The notes beneath the pieces were generated by a model, which worked only from the letters and a program-made list of their open reading frames with translations, searched no databases and had not been told where the DNA came from. The translations under genes and the position numbers were made by a program. DNA of 64,000 bases from Lineus longissimus (lineage: Eukaryota > Nemertea > Pilidiophora > Heteronemertea > Lineidae): the NCBI RefSeq assembly GCF_910592395.1, contig NC_088311.1:8806501-8870500 (forward strand). The letters are read 5' to 3'. Positions 12,651 to 23,510 of the stretch are shown piece after piece; within the stretch, counting starts at the first letter, position 1, and every line of letters starts with the position of its first letter.

Positions 12651-13812
12651 ATGGGGCAGTTTTATTCGGTCTACATTGCCCACCCTGAGGAAAGACCTGA
12701 TCGTGCAAATGACCCAACATTCGATCCCTTGTACGGTTTCCCCGAAGGGAGGAAAGAGAGAGGTACAAAACTTGTGTACATTATTTTAGACCAAAATGTA
12801 TTGTATGGGATGCCACAACTGAATTAATTTGGTTAAAAAAGTATCTCCATGTCAAACAATTCATCAATCATCTTCGTCAAAACTACAAGTATTTGAGCCA
12901 GATCCAGCTAGGCGGCCTTGGTTTCTTCATTTGACAAATTGCTGCCGGCATGGCCAGCCCATCCAAAAATCCAAGCTCCTCGCCTCGTAATTTTATTTGG
13001 CGACTCATATTAAGGGAACGATGTTTGTAATTAATGGTGGTCCAGGAAAATAGAAATTCAGTTTGACAGTGTCGTCATCATTATGCATACAAACTTGCTG
13101 AAACTTTCCTTTTCCATGTATTCATTTCTACTATGCCATAAACAAGGCAATTTCCAATGTTGTTATTTTGCAGAAATGGTAGCGACACTGGAGGAAATGC
13201 AAGCAATGAATGTTGAAGCAGACAAGCGAGATTACTGTGCTCACCGATGGATTGAATTCTTGAAATGCCGCTCTGATAATATACCGTTCTTCTCAAAATG
13301 TGCACATGAAAAGCATGTATGGGAAACTTGTCAGTATGAAGAGTAAGTGTCGTTATTAGTATATCATTTTTCATGAGTCCAGGATTTTTCACTTTAAATA
13401 CATATGTATGTTTGTGATAACAAGAATAAGAAAGACAAAACTGCTCTGTATCAATTAATGGTAATAAGAAGAATTTATATAGACTATTGGTGATAATGAT
13501 GATATTGAGTTTGTAGAGGGCAATACTAAGGATGTTCAATCCAGTTGCCATTCGGAGTGAGGAGCAAATCAAAGCCACTGGAAATGACTGGCTACTTTTG
13601 TACCAAATGTACTTTGTATGGCAAACCCTTTGGGACTTGGCTGAAATATTTTAAACTAGAGAAAGCTAATGTAAAACTCAATTTCTTGTCATCTTCTTTT
13701 CAGTTTTATACTAAGAATGAAGGAACATGAGCGGGAAAGACGACTGAAGGCTAGGGCAATTAGGATACAGAAAAAATTAGAGAAGGAATCATCGGAATTG
13801 ATTATGACATAA
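12651..13812 (+). CDS. NDUFB7: NADH dehydrogenase 1 beta subcomplex subunit 7
   Basis: Accessory subunit (B18) of mitochondrial complex I, facing the intermembrane space. Three exons, 12651-12762, 13174-13342 and 13704-13812, join in phase to give 129 residues (human 137). The start is MGQFYS; Gly2 with Ser6 fits the N-myristoylation pattern known for this subunit. The family core YGFPEGRKEREMVAT spans the first intron. The twin CX9C motif for Mia40-type disulfide import is complete: C59/C69 and C80/C90 (DYCAHRW, LKC, SKCAHEK, ETC). The basic tail contains RMKEHERERRLKAR. It shares a promoter interval with NEK8. A polyadenylation signal follows at 14244. Confidence 0.96.
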
Positions 13813-14243
13813 TCTGTTTTGCTGTAACAGACAATTGACTGTGTAATTATCATTCGTTGTTGGATACAAGGGAGTGCATTCGTTCATTTGAAAATAGTCA
13901 GTGTGACTGTGACTGAGAAATTTCACTTTCTGCATCATTTCTGGTAGCCAGAAAGACAGCTAGAGCCACATTTAGTTTTGCTACTTTGAGGATAGTGGTC
14001 AGAACCGTCCTCGAACAAGTCTATACTGAAATGTTTGTTGTAGCTCTATGTAACTGTAACTGCTGTCACAGAGTATGGACACAGTTGGACGAAATACCAT
14101 CAGTTTTACAGGTAAACCAAACCTCCACTGTTACAATATGCGTCTCCCAATTAGTTCTCCTCCATGATTGCTGTACATAAGACGACTTGTAATTGTTTGG
14201 TGTCTGTATGATAGAAAAATGTGCTTGTGCTTTTCTGTACAAG

Positions 14244-14249
14244 AATAAA
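14244..14249 (+). terminator. NDUFB7 polyadenylation signal
   Basis: AATAAA about 430 bp after the NDUFB7 stop codon, in a T-rich setting. 13813-14243 is therefore best read as 3' UTR. No other gene is evident there. Confidence 0.6.
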
Positions 14250-14518
14250 AAGTAATTGTTTTTCAAAAGTTTGGTTTTCTTACGCTCCTATAGGTGTATA
14301 CGGTATTGCCTCCGCGCGTTGTCTGGAAGCTGAGCAATGTCAATACATCGGGGGTCAAGATGCTATAAGTGTAATGCAACATCAGACATTTTCGGATGAG
14401 GATCAAACTTCAACACGATGACACTGGAGTTGGTGGTTAAATTTGATAGTGTCCAGTCAAATATAGTGGTTTCACATGTTCAATTCCAATGAAACATCAG
14501 CCATTACCACCATTACTT

Positions 14519-15190
14519 ATGATTGCAGAGTTGAGAATAGGACATGATGCGAGGACGAACCTAAGAGCTAGCGATGCCGAGAAAGACCTTGGGTATAAAG
14601 TCACTTCAAATCTCTCTTTTTCCCAACACGTCACGGACACTGCAGCAAAGGCAAACCGGATCCTATGGACAATTAAACGTAACGTGTCATCGAGGAGTGT
14701 GCCTGTGATAAAGACGCTTTACTCTACGCTAGTGCGCCCTCACCTTGAATTCTGCAACCAGGCCCTGTTCTTAAAGCATAAGAAAGATAAGAGCACCCTA
14801 GAGTCTGTCCAAAGGAGGGCAACTAAACTGGCCACAGCGATAAGAACCCATCCGTATCGTCAAAGGTTAGAAACGCTGAACCTCCACTCTCTGGCCTACA
14901 GGAGAGCTAGAGGAGATATGATTCAGACCTTCAAGTATATCAAAGGACTTAGTGGTGGGGATGTCGAGAAACTGCTCCCCCCTGCCCCAGTGAACTTACG
15001 GCGGACCAGGGGCCACGACCACAAGCTTCAAAAAAGGCGAGTGAACACCGAACTGAGGCGACTGAGTTTCTGTGAGCGGGTCGTGAACCCATGGAATAAC
15101 CTTCCAGGCGATGTTGTCGCAGTCAAGACAGTACAGGGCTTCAAGGCCGCCCTGGACAAAACTTGGCGAGACCTTAGATTTGACTTTTAA
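14519..15190 (+). mobile_element. 5'-truncated CR1/L2-like LINE, ORF2 C-terminus
   Basis: An open frame ending at 15190 encodes the C-terminal part of a non-LTR retrotransposon ORF2. Diagnostic strings are SDAEKDLGYKV, KANRILWTIKRN, TLYSTLVRPHLEFCNQ, LESVQRRATKL, RRARGDMIQTFKYIKGL, RRTRGHDHKL and FCERVVNPWNNLP. The polymerase core with its FADD-type catalytic box is absent, so the copy is 5'-truncated, the usual product of incomplete target-primed reverse transcription. The reading frame is intact for over 200 codons, so the insertion is fairly young. The frame extends to an upstream ATG at 14489, but LINE similarity begins only near 14530. The 3' UTR seems to continue past 15190 with a short GGCTAGGCA / TGCCTAGC hairpin. 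The exact 3' end is not defined. Confidence 0.85.
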
Positions 15191-15404
15191 GGGAATTAAC
15201 GTTGGCTAGGCACCTCATTTTTAAAACTGCCTAGCGAGAGAGTCAAAGGACAATGTTTTAAGTTGTGATCTCACTGCAATGAAACATACTGTAGAACAAG
15301 CTTAATACTATAGCTCAACACCAACCACACCTGCGCGGCTCGCGTTTCAAAAGCATTTGCAAACCGGCAATATCCATATCCACAGGCAACTGCCTTAGAT
15401 ATTA

Positions 15405-15427
15405 TTGATGATGATGATGATGATGAG
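15405..15427. repeat. (GAT)n microsatellite
   Basis: About seven GAT units on the plus strand between the LINE and the tRNA gene. It explains the serine run in the frames that cross it. The rest of 15191-15611 shows nothing codable. Confidence 0.85.
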
Positions 15428-15593
15428 AAGCTATCACTGTCCACATAAAGTTTTAGTTTGGTAATGTTCTGAGAGAGGGCAGCACCTGTTTTTAGTGAGA
15501 GAGAGGGTGTTATTTTTGTTTCCATAGCAAGTGCACGCATTTGCATGATTATCAGGATAGAAACTGAAAAAGAGGAAAGGTCCATTCTTGCTG

Positions 15594-15606
15594 AAAAAAA
15601 GAAAAA
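15594..15606 (-). terminator. Pol III terminator of tRNA-Pro
   Basis: On the minus strand two T-runs (T5 at 15606-15602, T7 at 15600-15594) begin six bases after the tRNA 3' end, the usual RNA polymerase III stop. Confidence 0.85.
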
Positions 15607-15611
15607 TTAAT

Positions 15612-15683
15612 GGGCTCAGCCGGGAATTGAACCCGGGACCTCCCGCACCCAAAGCGGGAATCATGCCTCTAGACCACTGAGCC
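15612..15683 (-). tRNA. tRNA-Pro (anticodon TGG)
   Basis: 72 nt cloverleaf on the minus strand. Acceptor stem GGCTCAG pairs with CTGAGCC, with discriminator C. Anticodon stem CCCGC/GCGGG encloses the loop TTTGGGT, so the anticodon is TGG. T stem CCGGG/CCCGG encloses TTCAATT. The A box (TGGTCTAGAGG) and B box (GGTTCAATTCC) are intact, and T-runs follow the gene. The sequence is nearly that of vertebrate tRNA-Pro-TGG. There is no intron and no encoded CCA. It stands alone, with no other tRNA in the window. It looks like a functional gene rather than a SINE head. Confidence 0.97.
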
Positions 15684-15808
15684 TCATATACAAACAGCAC
15701 AATTAAAATCAGTCTGGTGACTGGTGCCTTTGATTCCATCGATCATAAGGTAAGTGGCTATAGCCAAAGGGTTGTCTGAAGTTTTGCCATTTCAATGTCC
15801 TGTTTCTA

Positions 15809-15895
15809 CAGGGTGGCCCAGAATTATTTTCCCTCACACAATGGACACACAATAGAATTCTATTGTGCAAGGGAAAATAATTCTGAGCCACCCTG
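15809..15895. mobile_element. 87-bp foldback MITE with TA flanks
   Basis: Terminal inverted repeats read CAGGGTGGCCCAGAATTATT at the left and the complement of CAGGGTGGCTCAGAATTATT at the right. Pairing continues through TTTTCCCT to an AATAGAATTCTATT palindrome. The arms differ by an 11-base insertion in the left arm. TA dinucleotides flank both ends (15807-15808, 15896-15897), as for Tc1/mariner-type insertion. It has no coding capacity. Confidence 0.8.
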
Positions 15896-15897
15896 TA

Positions 15898-18568
15898 TAT
15901 AGTATTGACTATTTGGTGTCTGTACAGTTTTGACCGTCGTATTGTCAAGGGCCATTAACTCTTAGATTCTTTTGTCTAAAGTAAGCAAACCTCAGCTTTT
16001 CTTAGGATGATGTTCCTGCAGACAAGGGAATAAGAAAGTGGATTGGTCCCAACCTGGTGCAATGTCCCTTGTCGACAGTGTCTAGGCCAACAGTGCCCTT
16101 GGTGTCAATGAAACTTGCTCATAAATTCAAACAATATCATCATTTGTTTTAGTATGTAAATCATATTTTCACTTCTCCATTCTTAATACATTTACCACAC
16201 TGTTCTTACATGTATATCTACACAATCATCAAACAAACAAGAGGCTGTCCTTATTCCATGTACTGGATGAACCTACACTGCCTAGCAGGACCAAAAATGC
16301 CAACAGCCCTGACTTTTGCACCAAAACATAAAATATCTGGCATGCTTTAATGTCATAATAAACTATAGAACTAATTAGCTGAATTAAATATTAAGGAGAG
16401 ATTGCCCTCCTTGCCAAGTATTTCACACAGTTAGTCACAGATTAAGTAGTCATGACTCACCAAAATAATGTAATGTTGCCTTAAAATAATGAATACATCA
16501 TTATAATACATGTACATATACACCATATATTAATATTATCATATAAATATATCATGTTAAACCTTCCAGTTTTACTTATACCATAAAAATAAACAAAGTT
16601 TATAATTGTCTTGGGAATTAACAAGACCACTAAGACAAAAAATACAGTTCAGCCATGACAAAATCCAAAGGAAATGAGGGGTTAATGTTCGCTCTCCTGC
16701 TAAACGGACCCTAAGACATTTTCTCCTATTGCTATCTGCTATGTACAGGTGTACATCAACTTTAAATCAGCATCAGAGCTTTAACCGTCAACATCAGCTT
16801 CTGATGATTTGTATGTATGGAAATTGCACTTGGAAATCAAAGAATCGACTGAGGTTGTTGAGGGCACCTCGGAGAAGATAGGTTTTTTTTTCCAATGGCA
16901 AGATTTTACCACCAATGATAATGCGAGTTTGGATATTATTGAGACAACACTGATGAGATTCCCAGAATCAAATGCTAGGAACACTCTGATTGGTCACAAT
17001 TGCTTTTGCGTCAGAACTTCAGCCAATGAGAGGCATTGTCTAAGGGGTTTTTTGAGCAGGTCCAGAGAAGCAAACTTTAGTCCCCGATTCCTCGGGCTGC
17101 CCGAATTTTGCTACTGCCATCATTGACAAAAGTTCAAGCATAAATCTATAGGGACATTTTCGAAGCATCGGAATCCACTTCGCCACTATGCAATTTATTG
17201 TAAAATTGTGTTCTTGAATACATCAGTGAACATTTTACCAACTTTTTCCTTCTTCTTAATGGGTTAACAAAGCAATTATAGATGGATCAGACAATCTGGT
17301 GATTTCAACATTGGTGAGTGAGTATAAACTATCGATGCCATCACACCCAATTACATCGAATAATGTGTGACAGCAAACTGCCTAATTAGCCATATGATCA
17401 TCATGTCTAGTATTTGTGGAAGATTTCTACCAGAGATATCAATAATTCAGGAAATAGGGTGAACACTACAGGAGTGGCCAGAGATTCACAAATAGATAAC
17501 ATAGTACACTATGCACAATATGTTTCAAATGTAAATGACAGTGGTTGAGATTCTTCATATAAAATAAGATAGATAATTTCAAGCATTCTGCAAAAGTCAA
17601 ATCAAGAGGAAGACAAGTAAATACCAAAAGATGATGATTCTTCTTCTTCTTCTTTAGAGTTCACTCTGCACTTGGAGGTGACTTTCTCTAGGGAGCATCC
17701 CTCCTCCAAGGCGGGATGAGTGTTTTTGCCTGCCATTACAGTTTAGACACCATTCAAATACAATACATGGCACAATTCAATACAATGTAATTTCGGACAG
17801 GACAGTGACCAGAGAGATTCTTGAATGTAGACAGGCCGGCAACGCCCTGAGATTCTCCAATCAGGATAGAAAAATTGCCAAATGTAATATTTTTGAGATG
17901 CATGGCAATACCATGCGAAAGAACGACTGGACTGGCCGTGAGCCACCTAAACCCAGTGGTTTCTCTTTTTTCTCAACAAGATTTAGCCAATCGATAAATT
18001 ATTCCCTTCTAAGCTATCAATCTTGTTTCTTCATAATCAGTTATTGATCTTTTCTCACACACAGTTAAAGGCCGGACTTTACCATAATCTTGGCGTTCAC
18101 TGGCACCAATCCTTGCTATCGATTGGGTATCAGAACAGATTGGGTCTCGATTCTGCTAAGTGCAAAATAGTGTTATGCTACATGTACATATCAAACATTG
18201 GAAGTTTTGTAGTCATATCGTACAGGGAAAGAAGAAAACTACACGTACTTCCCTCAGTTATTTAGAACCAAAAACTTTCCTGGATTATTCAGTTTAATAG
18301 TGCACCAGATCAAATTTTTCCAACATGTCTTTTGTAAATATGTTTTCAGTTTGATCAACCAGCAAAAAAATACTCAGCACAATAATATCTGATTGTGCAA
18401 CAGCAACTAAATTAACACACTTCATCATGCTACAAATCTCAAAATGATATGTTAAAAACAAATTTGCTAAATGCGCTTTCTGGTAAAAATTATCAAGATA
18501 GGACATTGGGCTCATGTCTACTCTATCTCAACAAACTTGGCTACATACAAATGTATGCTTGTATCAAT
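15898..18568. other. gene-free stretch between tRNA-Pro and XKR
   Basis: No exon recognised. It is AT-rich, with a (TTC)n run at about 17637-17655 and the second copy of the short dispersed repeat at 16925-17110. The end nearest XKR may be the tail of a long XKR 3' UTR. Open frames here are short and carry no family motifs. Confidence 0.5.
16925..17110. repeat. short dispersed repeat, copy B
   Basis: Counterpart of 3955-4165. The shared blocks in order are AGCCAATGAG, GTCTAAGGGG, TTTGAG, CCAGAGAA and TCCCCGATT. The copies are clearly related but diverged. No coding content. Confidence 0.5.
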
Positions 18569-18597
18569 TGACCTACTTATAACTGATAAGTAGGTCA
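18569..18597. repeat. perfect 12-bp stem hairpin
   Basis: TGACCTACTTAT, a five-base loop AACTG, then ATAAGTAGGTCA: a perfect 12-bp stem. It is followed about 30 bp later by a foldback repeat copy. No T-run follows, and the function is unknown. Confidence 0.6.
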
Positions 18598-18629
18598 CAG
18601 CAGCAATAATTTTTCAACAACAGCATATA

Positions 18630-18814
18630 CAGTGCAACCTCCCTGAGTGGACACCTCTCTATCAAGGACGCACCCTACATGTATCTATGAAGGATATAGT
18701 TTTGGTTCCAAATTGATGGTTTCGAATCAATGTGATCTCCTAATCAGGACACCTCTCTATTCAGGACAGCACTTGTACGTCCGGAGGGGTCCTTGACAGA
18801 GAGCTTCTACGGTA
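18630..18814. repeat. GTGTCC foldback repeat, copy 2
   Basis: Starts CAGTGCAACCTCCCTGAGTG and contains GGACACCTCTCTAT, a central TGGTTCCAAATTGATGG, CAGGACACCTCTCTATTC and GGGGTCCTTGACAGAGAG, ending near CTTCTACGGTAC. It has the same order of blocks as the copies at 21.5, 59.9 and 63.1 kb. Confidence 0.8.
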
Positions 18815-20233
18815 CTCCATTTTCATTTGAAAGGAATGGACAGCTTGCCATACTCTAAGCAAATGACTTAGAGATTGATTTAAAAGTATAATATACTCGT
18901 AAGCCTCATGCTAAAATATAGGTTATTATATCAAATCTATCAGCTTGCATAATTTTATTACTATTGGTGGTTTTTTTCTACTGCTATACTATATAAAGTG
19001 TAAGAATTTTTGTTACTAAAAATAAACTACTTATAGCGCCGTTTATAAATCTAAGGCCGTAAATCTAAAGTACGAACTCTAATTGCTCTCAGAATCACAT
19101 GTCCCATTGCTCTCGTTGAAAAACCTCCAAGAAGCCTTGCTGGGTATTTAATGTATCTAATTAGGCCACATGTTTTTAATTTTTGGTTTACTTGCCAAAC
19201 GTGAAGTTAGGTACTTGGCATAAACACACATCAGAAAAAATGAAAGATGCATTGTTATATCTTTTTTTGATAAGTTTATAGTACAAATCAACTTCTAAAT
19301 GCTGAAATGATATTTCAGAATTTGGGTGAAACACGTCATCAGGCGGCACTTCTACAACATACCAACAAAGAAAAAATTGTGGCCTTATCGCAATAATACA
19401 TCATCATAAATCTATATGGTTTATAAATTTGTGACATAATGTAAATATTTTGTTAAATAGTATGATATTTACTACCTTCAGGAATGAACAGGAATCCTCT
19501 GTTACTCATACAAGTAACTGGCAAAGAGGATCATGATGATGTTACATTTAAAAAAAAATTATTTCAGGTTGGTATAAACTAAAACAATTTGAGTTTAGAA
19601 AACTTAATACTTCGACAATATACAACAAAACATGAAACAAATCAACAAATAAAATAAAACATCACAAAAGGAATGGATACGTCATTTGTTCGTAAACAGA
19701 AACATACCACAAAATAATTCGAAGAAAATGACCTTCACAGAAAACTGAGAGGCTGGTCACTCCAAGTAGAGAGGCATTCAATTGTCACATCTGAAAGCTC
19801 TACTAAGCTCAACCAAGTTATCAAGCCTTCAGAAATGCCAATTAAGTTACGCTTCTTTTACCTACTTAGAGCAAGGCAGCTTACCTTGCTGTGACTCGAT
19901 GTGCAGTCCACAACTTTTGGTATGATTTTTGGTCGATTTTTGTGTATTTCTTGTAAATTTGAACAAGAAATTTGTGTATTTTGGTGTCTTTTCATCATGA
20001 TTTTTGAACAAATGTGTGCAAATTACACAACAAGTTTATAGGCAAGCAGCCCTGCTAGTGATATTTAAAAATGACAATGGAAAAAAGAGCTGATACAGAT
20101 GTAATATGAAACTAGAAAAGACCTCATATTTAAAAGTGACTCAAATTAATACTGCTACAGTAAATGAATCATACAGAACACTTAACTACACCTACACATA
20201 AATTGCACGAAATTGTAGGTGTGAACCTGTATG
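18815..20233. other. probable XKR 3' UTR / spacer
   Basis: AT-rich DNA downstream of the XKR stop codon (minus orientation). There are several possible AATAAA signals, and no way to choose among them by eye. No exon recognised. Confidence 0.45.
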
Positions 20234-22934
20234 TCAAACCAGGGTACCCTGGCTCAGCACATTGTCTTGACCGTTTGCACTCCCGGATGTTGAGTGTGTG
20301 TACGTATTGTTCTTCACTCCATTCCTGGCAGTGCTGTTAACAGGCGGCGATGCATAATTTTGTGACGCGTGGGAGACAGGAAGAGACTCGGTAGATCCGT
20401 GGTAGGAGTTTTGTCCATTTATGACGACAGGGGTCGCTTCTTCCTCACCAATACAAAACTTGATTCCTTTCGATGGATGACAAGAAAAGTAGTATATTTG
20501 CATGATGAGGATTCCGGCCAAAAAACCCGCAATAACAATCATGAGACAGGGGTAGTGGTACCACTTACCCGCTGCGTCGGTGAAAAAGAACCACGACACA
20601 ATCATACCCAAATTTTCCATATACACCACAGTGTAAAAAGCTAAATATTTGTACCTTGTTGGCCCATCTTTGAGATTCAAGAAACAGAAAATATACACCA
20701 CACCACAAATAGCATCGAAAAGCACCTCCTCAAATCTGTGAGAACAAAAGTTCGTCTTTTGGAAAACCAACCATATCGTCATAGCTAACCAATGGGCACC
20801 GAGTATAACAAAGACGTAATAATGAAAATGTGATGCGAAAAGCGCGATGGCCAGCACGCGTGTGCCTATCGTGAATATCCTCCACATGAAGAGTAAAACC
20901 ATAGCTGGCCGCCGGAGGTTCTTCTTGTCGTTTCGTGTGAAACGGAGAGCTCGGTGAAATGACGTCAGTGACCATGCCAAGGAGATTAGAGACATGCTAC
21001 AGGACCCAGCTTGGATGATTACTGAAATATAAAGCAAAGTATAAATGTCAAACCAAACTGATACTGTTTTTTTCTTCTTGAAAGTAAACGTATGTCAAGC
21101 TTTTTATTGGTGTTTACAAACTACTACTGAACAAATAAAAAGAAACCTTAATTGTAAATACCCACTCATGGACACAGTGACAGTGTGTTTGGGCATGTTA
21201 CATCAATGCAATGCAGACTTGCTTAATACAGTATGGCTTATTAGCTACACTGAAGTAATAGTTAAACCATATTATTATTTCCATGTAATGTTGTAGGAAT
21301 TCGGAATGTCAGTATGTCCCCATAAATGATGACCACTTGAGGAAAGACAGTCAGTCACCAAACCCTTCCCAAGAATAGCACTAGGTTTTTCGTGAGAATT
21401 TGAACCAAGATCTGTAAGACACTGTTTCCACAGACACTTCAAGGTTCATTCATCTGTGCAAGGACTTAAGTACTAGCTTAAACTAAGTGCTTCCAAGCCA
21501 ATCCTCACTTTGTCAGTTTTATTCCTTGGAAGCTCTCTCAGAGGACACCTCTTTCTTAAGGACAACCTCTGTATTAGGGCCACTAGATTTGGTCCCAAAT
21601 TGATTGTTTCCATTCAATTTGACCTCTCTAATCATGACACCTCTATATTTTAAGACAGCATCTGTCAGTCCCGAGGGTGTCCCTCTACTAGAGAGGTTAC
21701 TGTACGTGTACAAGACATAGATGGGGTTCTAGAGCACTACTTACTCCTAAAGGTGTCTGTGCCTGTGCCCTGAGAAGCCATGATGTAAAGCTGTAGGACC
21801 AACTGGGGAGCTGCCTCAAGGAAACATTCAAACAGTCTCAGCAATGTAGAATCTGCATCCTCATACAGCATCAACTGAAAGTAATAATTCCTCAAATTTG
21901 TTTTCCGACTTTTAAGACCATTGTATAGTGTTTCACCATATCTGAAATAACATAAAAAGAGTTTGTTTAGTAAAACTGCAGTATCAATTCATGACCACCT
22001 TGTCCGGCGTTGTTTGACAATGAAAGTGTTAAGCACCCATACTGATGCACCACATTGACAGGATTCATGCACTCTGTTTGGTACTGTTCTGTCAACTTCG
22101 CTTTCAGTTTGTCTTGTGTGTCATTATTGGGATGCCACAGGTAAGCCAAGGGGTATTGACTAACCCCCATATTTGACACTTCACTTCTGAACTTTAAGTC
22201 CCGGACATGACGATGGTACAGTGCATAACTGTCAGTGTCAGCTGATTGGTCAGTTATACTCAAACCGAACCATCATCATAACCAGGACCGAAGTTCCGAA
22301 GTGTCGTATTCCCCAAGACAGTTTCCTTTGCATTTCGATGATGAATGATAGGGTAGGACCGCGCCTCGGTCCACAGTGCAACTTTGATTTCCAGGGCTTG
22401 ATCACACCGATTCTGTCCGACACAAAGATATTGTATCATGCAAGATGCACCCGCATGAACATAACATGCTCACTGAGCTGTGATAAAGCCATTAAGGGCT
22501 CACCTCAAAACTGGTCCAACTTGAAAGAGTAAACACACTGTTCTCAAGAACCACACTTTGCATGGCACAGGGCACGGATTCTGAGGACTATCCCTCTTCT
22601 TCTGATGATAATCCATGATGTACCAACGAAAGCTAAACACCATCATTGTCAAGGAGGGAATCATAATGAAGGCAACTGTCATTCCGAAGTACCAATATTC
22701 CTTGTCAGAAAAGTAAACGTGTGCAACCCACAAATCTGAGCCCAAATCGAAAAAGAAACTTCCAATCGAAGCAATGATTACCAGTACGTCGAATGTCCCA
22801 AAATGTGCTTTCTCTGGAAAGCCATCAATTTGATCGTGGCCACGAGTGGCATCGATACTCTCAAAATGATCATCGCGAATAGTTCTGAGGGGTTTATCAC
22901 GACGAGTTCGTGGGAACTTTGGAAAATTTGCCAT
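20234..22934 (-). CDS. XK-related protein, XKR4/6/7-like
   Basis: Polytopic plasma-membrane protein of the XK family, in which some members are phospholipid scramblases. Three exons, 22934-22504, 21941-21745 and 21021-20234, join in phase to 471 residues. ATG at 22934 sits in AAAATGG; an in-frame ATG further upstream is possible but less likely. Family marks are FDLGSDLWVAHVYF, FSFRWYIMDYH, ADSTLLRLFECFLEAAPQLV, SLAWSLTSFHRALR, FTIGTRVLAIALFA and KDGPTRYKY. There are several hydrophobic segments across residues 50-385, then a polar Ser/Asn-rich tail of about 85 residues ending SQGTLV. No DxxD-type caspase site is evident in the tail, so apoptotic activation as in XKR8/4/9 cannot be claimed. 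The family is certain; the paralog is not. Confidence 0.92.
21534..21705. repeat. GTGTCC foldback repeat, copy 3 (XKR intron)
   Basis: Lies in the intron between XKR exons 2 and 3. Contains GGACACCTCTTTCTTAAGGA, TTTGGTCCCAAATTGATTG, TTTGACCTCTCTAATCATGA and GGGTGTCCCTCTACTAGAG, ending GAGGTTACTGTA. It is very similar to the copy at 63.1 kb. Confidence 0.8.
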
Positions 22935-23510
22935 TTTGGTTTGTTTTCGTTTTTTTTTATAAACACCTGTGGACTGATTCCACATTGGCCATTTGATATC
23001 GGGTCCTTTCGCTCCCCGACCTTTTCGCCCCCAGTCGTTTCGCTCCAAATTTAGCCTCACAATTTTCTGAGACATTCACAGCAGTCATCTGGGCCTGCTG
23101 TCCTGGACTGACTTAACATAACATCTCACTGTGCTCTAGACGACATGCACTCCAGGGCCTACTGCCTTAGGCTGAGCAATCATCTCATCATGCTCGTGAA
23201 GACAGATAATGTACTTGGCCGTCTCATCTATACCGCAGGCACAAGGGCCTAACGAAAAAGATCTTGGATTCGCCATTCTAACAACTACTGTCATCAGCTT
23301 GGTTGTGACAGTGTCTAGGACAGGTGCCGGCTGGCAACTACTATTCAGACATTGGACATTGTAGCAGCTACTGCCATCAGATTGGTTGTGACATGGTCTC
23401 TGGAGAGAGACATACAAGACATATGCCCCTGCCCCCAACCTGGCATCCATCTCTGTGTTTGTTGCTATCTCATTCCCGACTTCGTAAAGCCACGAGGCCC
23501 CGATAATCAC
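22935..23510. other. XKR upstream region with internal repeats
   Basis: Probable 5' UTR and promoter of XKR (minus). It contains a run of CCTTTTCGCCC / GTTTCGCTCC type blocks near 23005-23045. A direct repeat of about 33 bp is built on CATCAGcTTGGTTGTGACA (about 23284-23320 and 23363-23400). A 124-codon frame spans 23136-23510 on the minus strand but has no recognisable domain and crosses the repeats, so I do not call it a gene. Confidence 0.45.

Noticed and set aside
22935-23075. Upstream in-frame ATG extending XKR by about 47 residues
   Set aside because: The extension is basic and low-complexity, overlaps repeat-like sequence and has no XKR counterpart. The ATG at 22934 has better context. 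It is not fully excluded.
23136-23510. 124-codon open frame on minus
   Set aside because: No domain or splice context, and it crosses direct repeats. Length alone is not enough in a 64-kb window.
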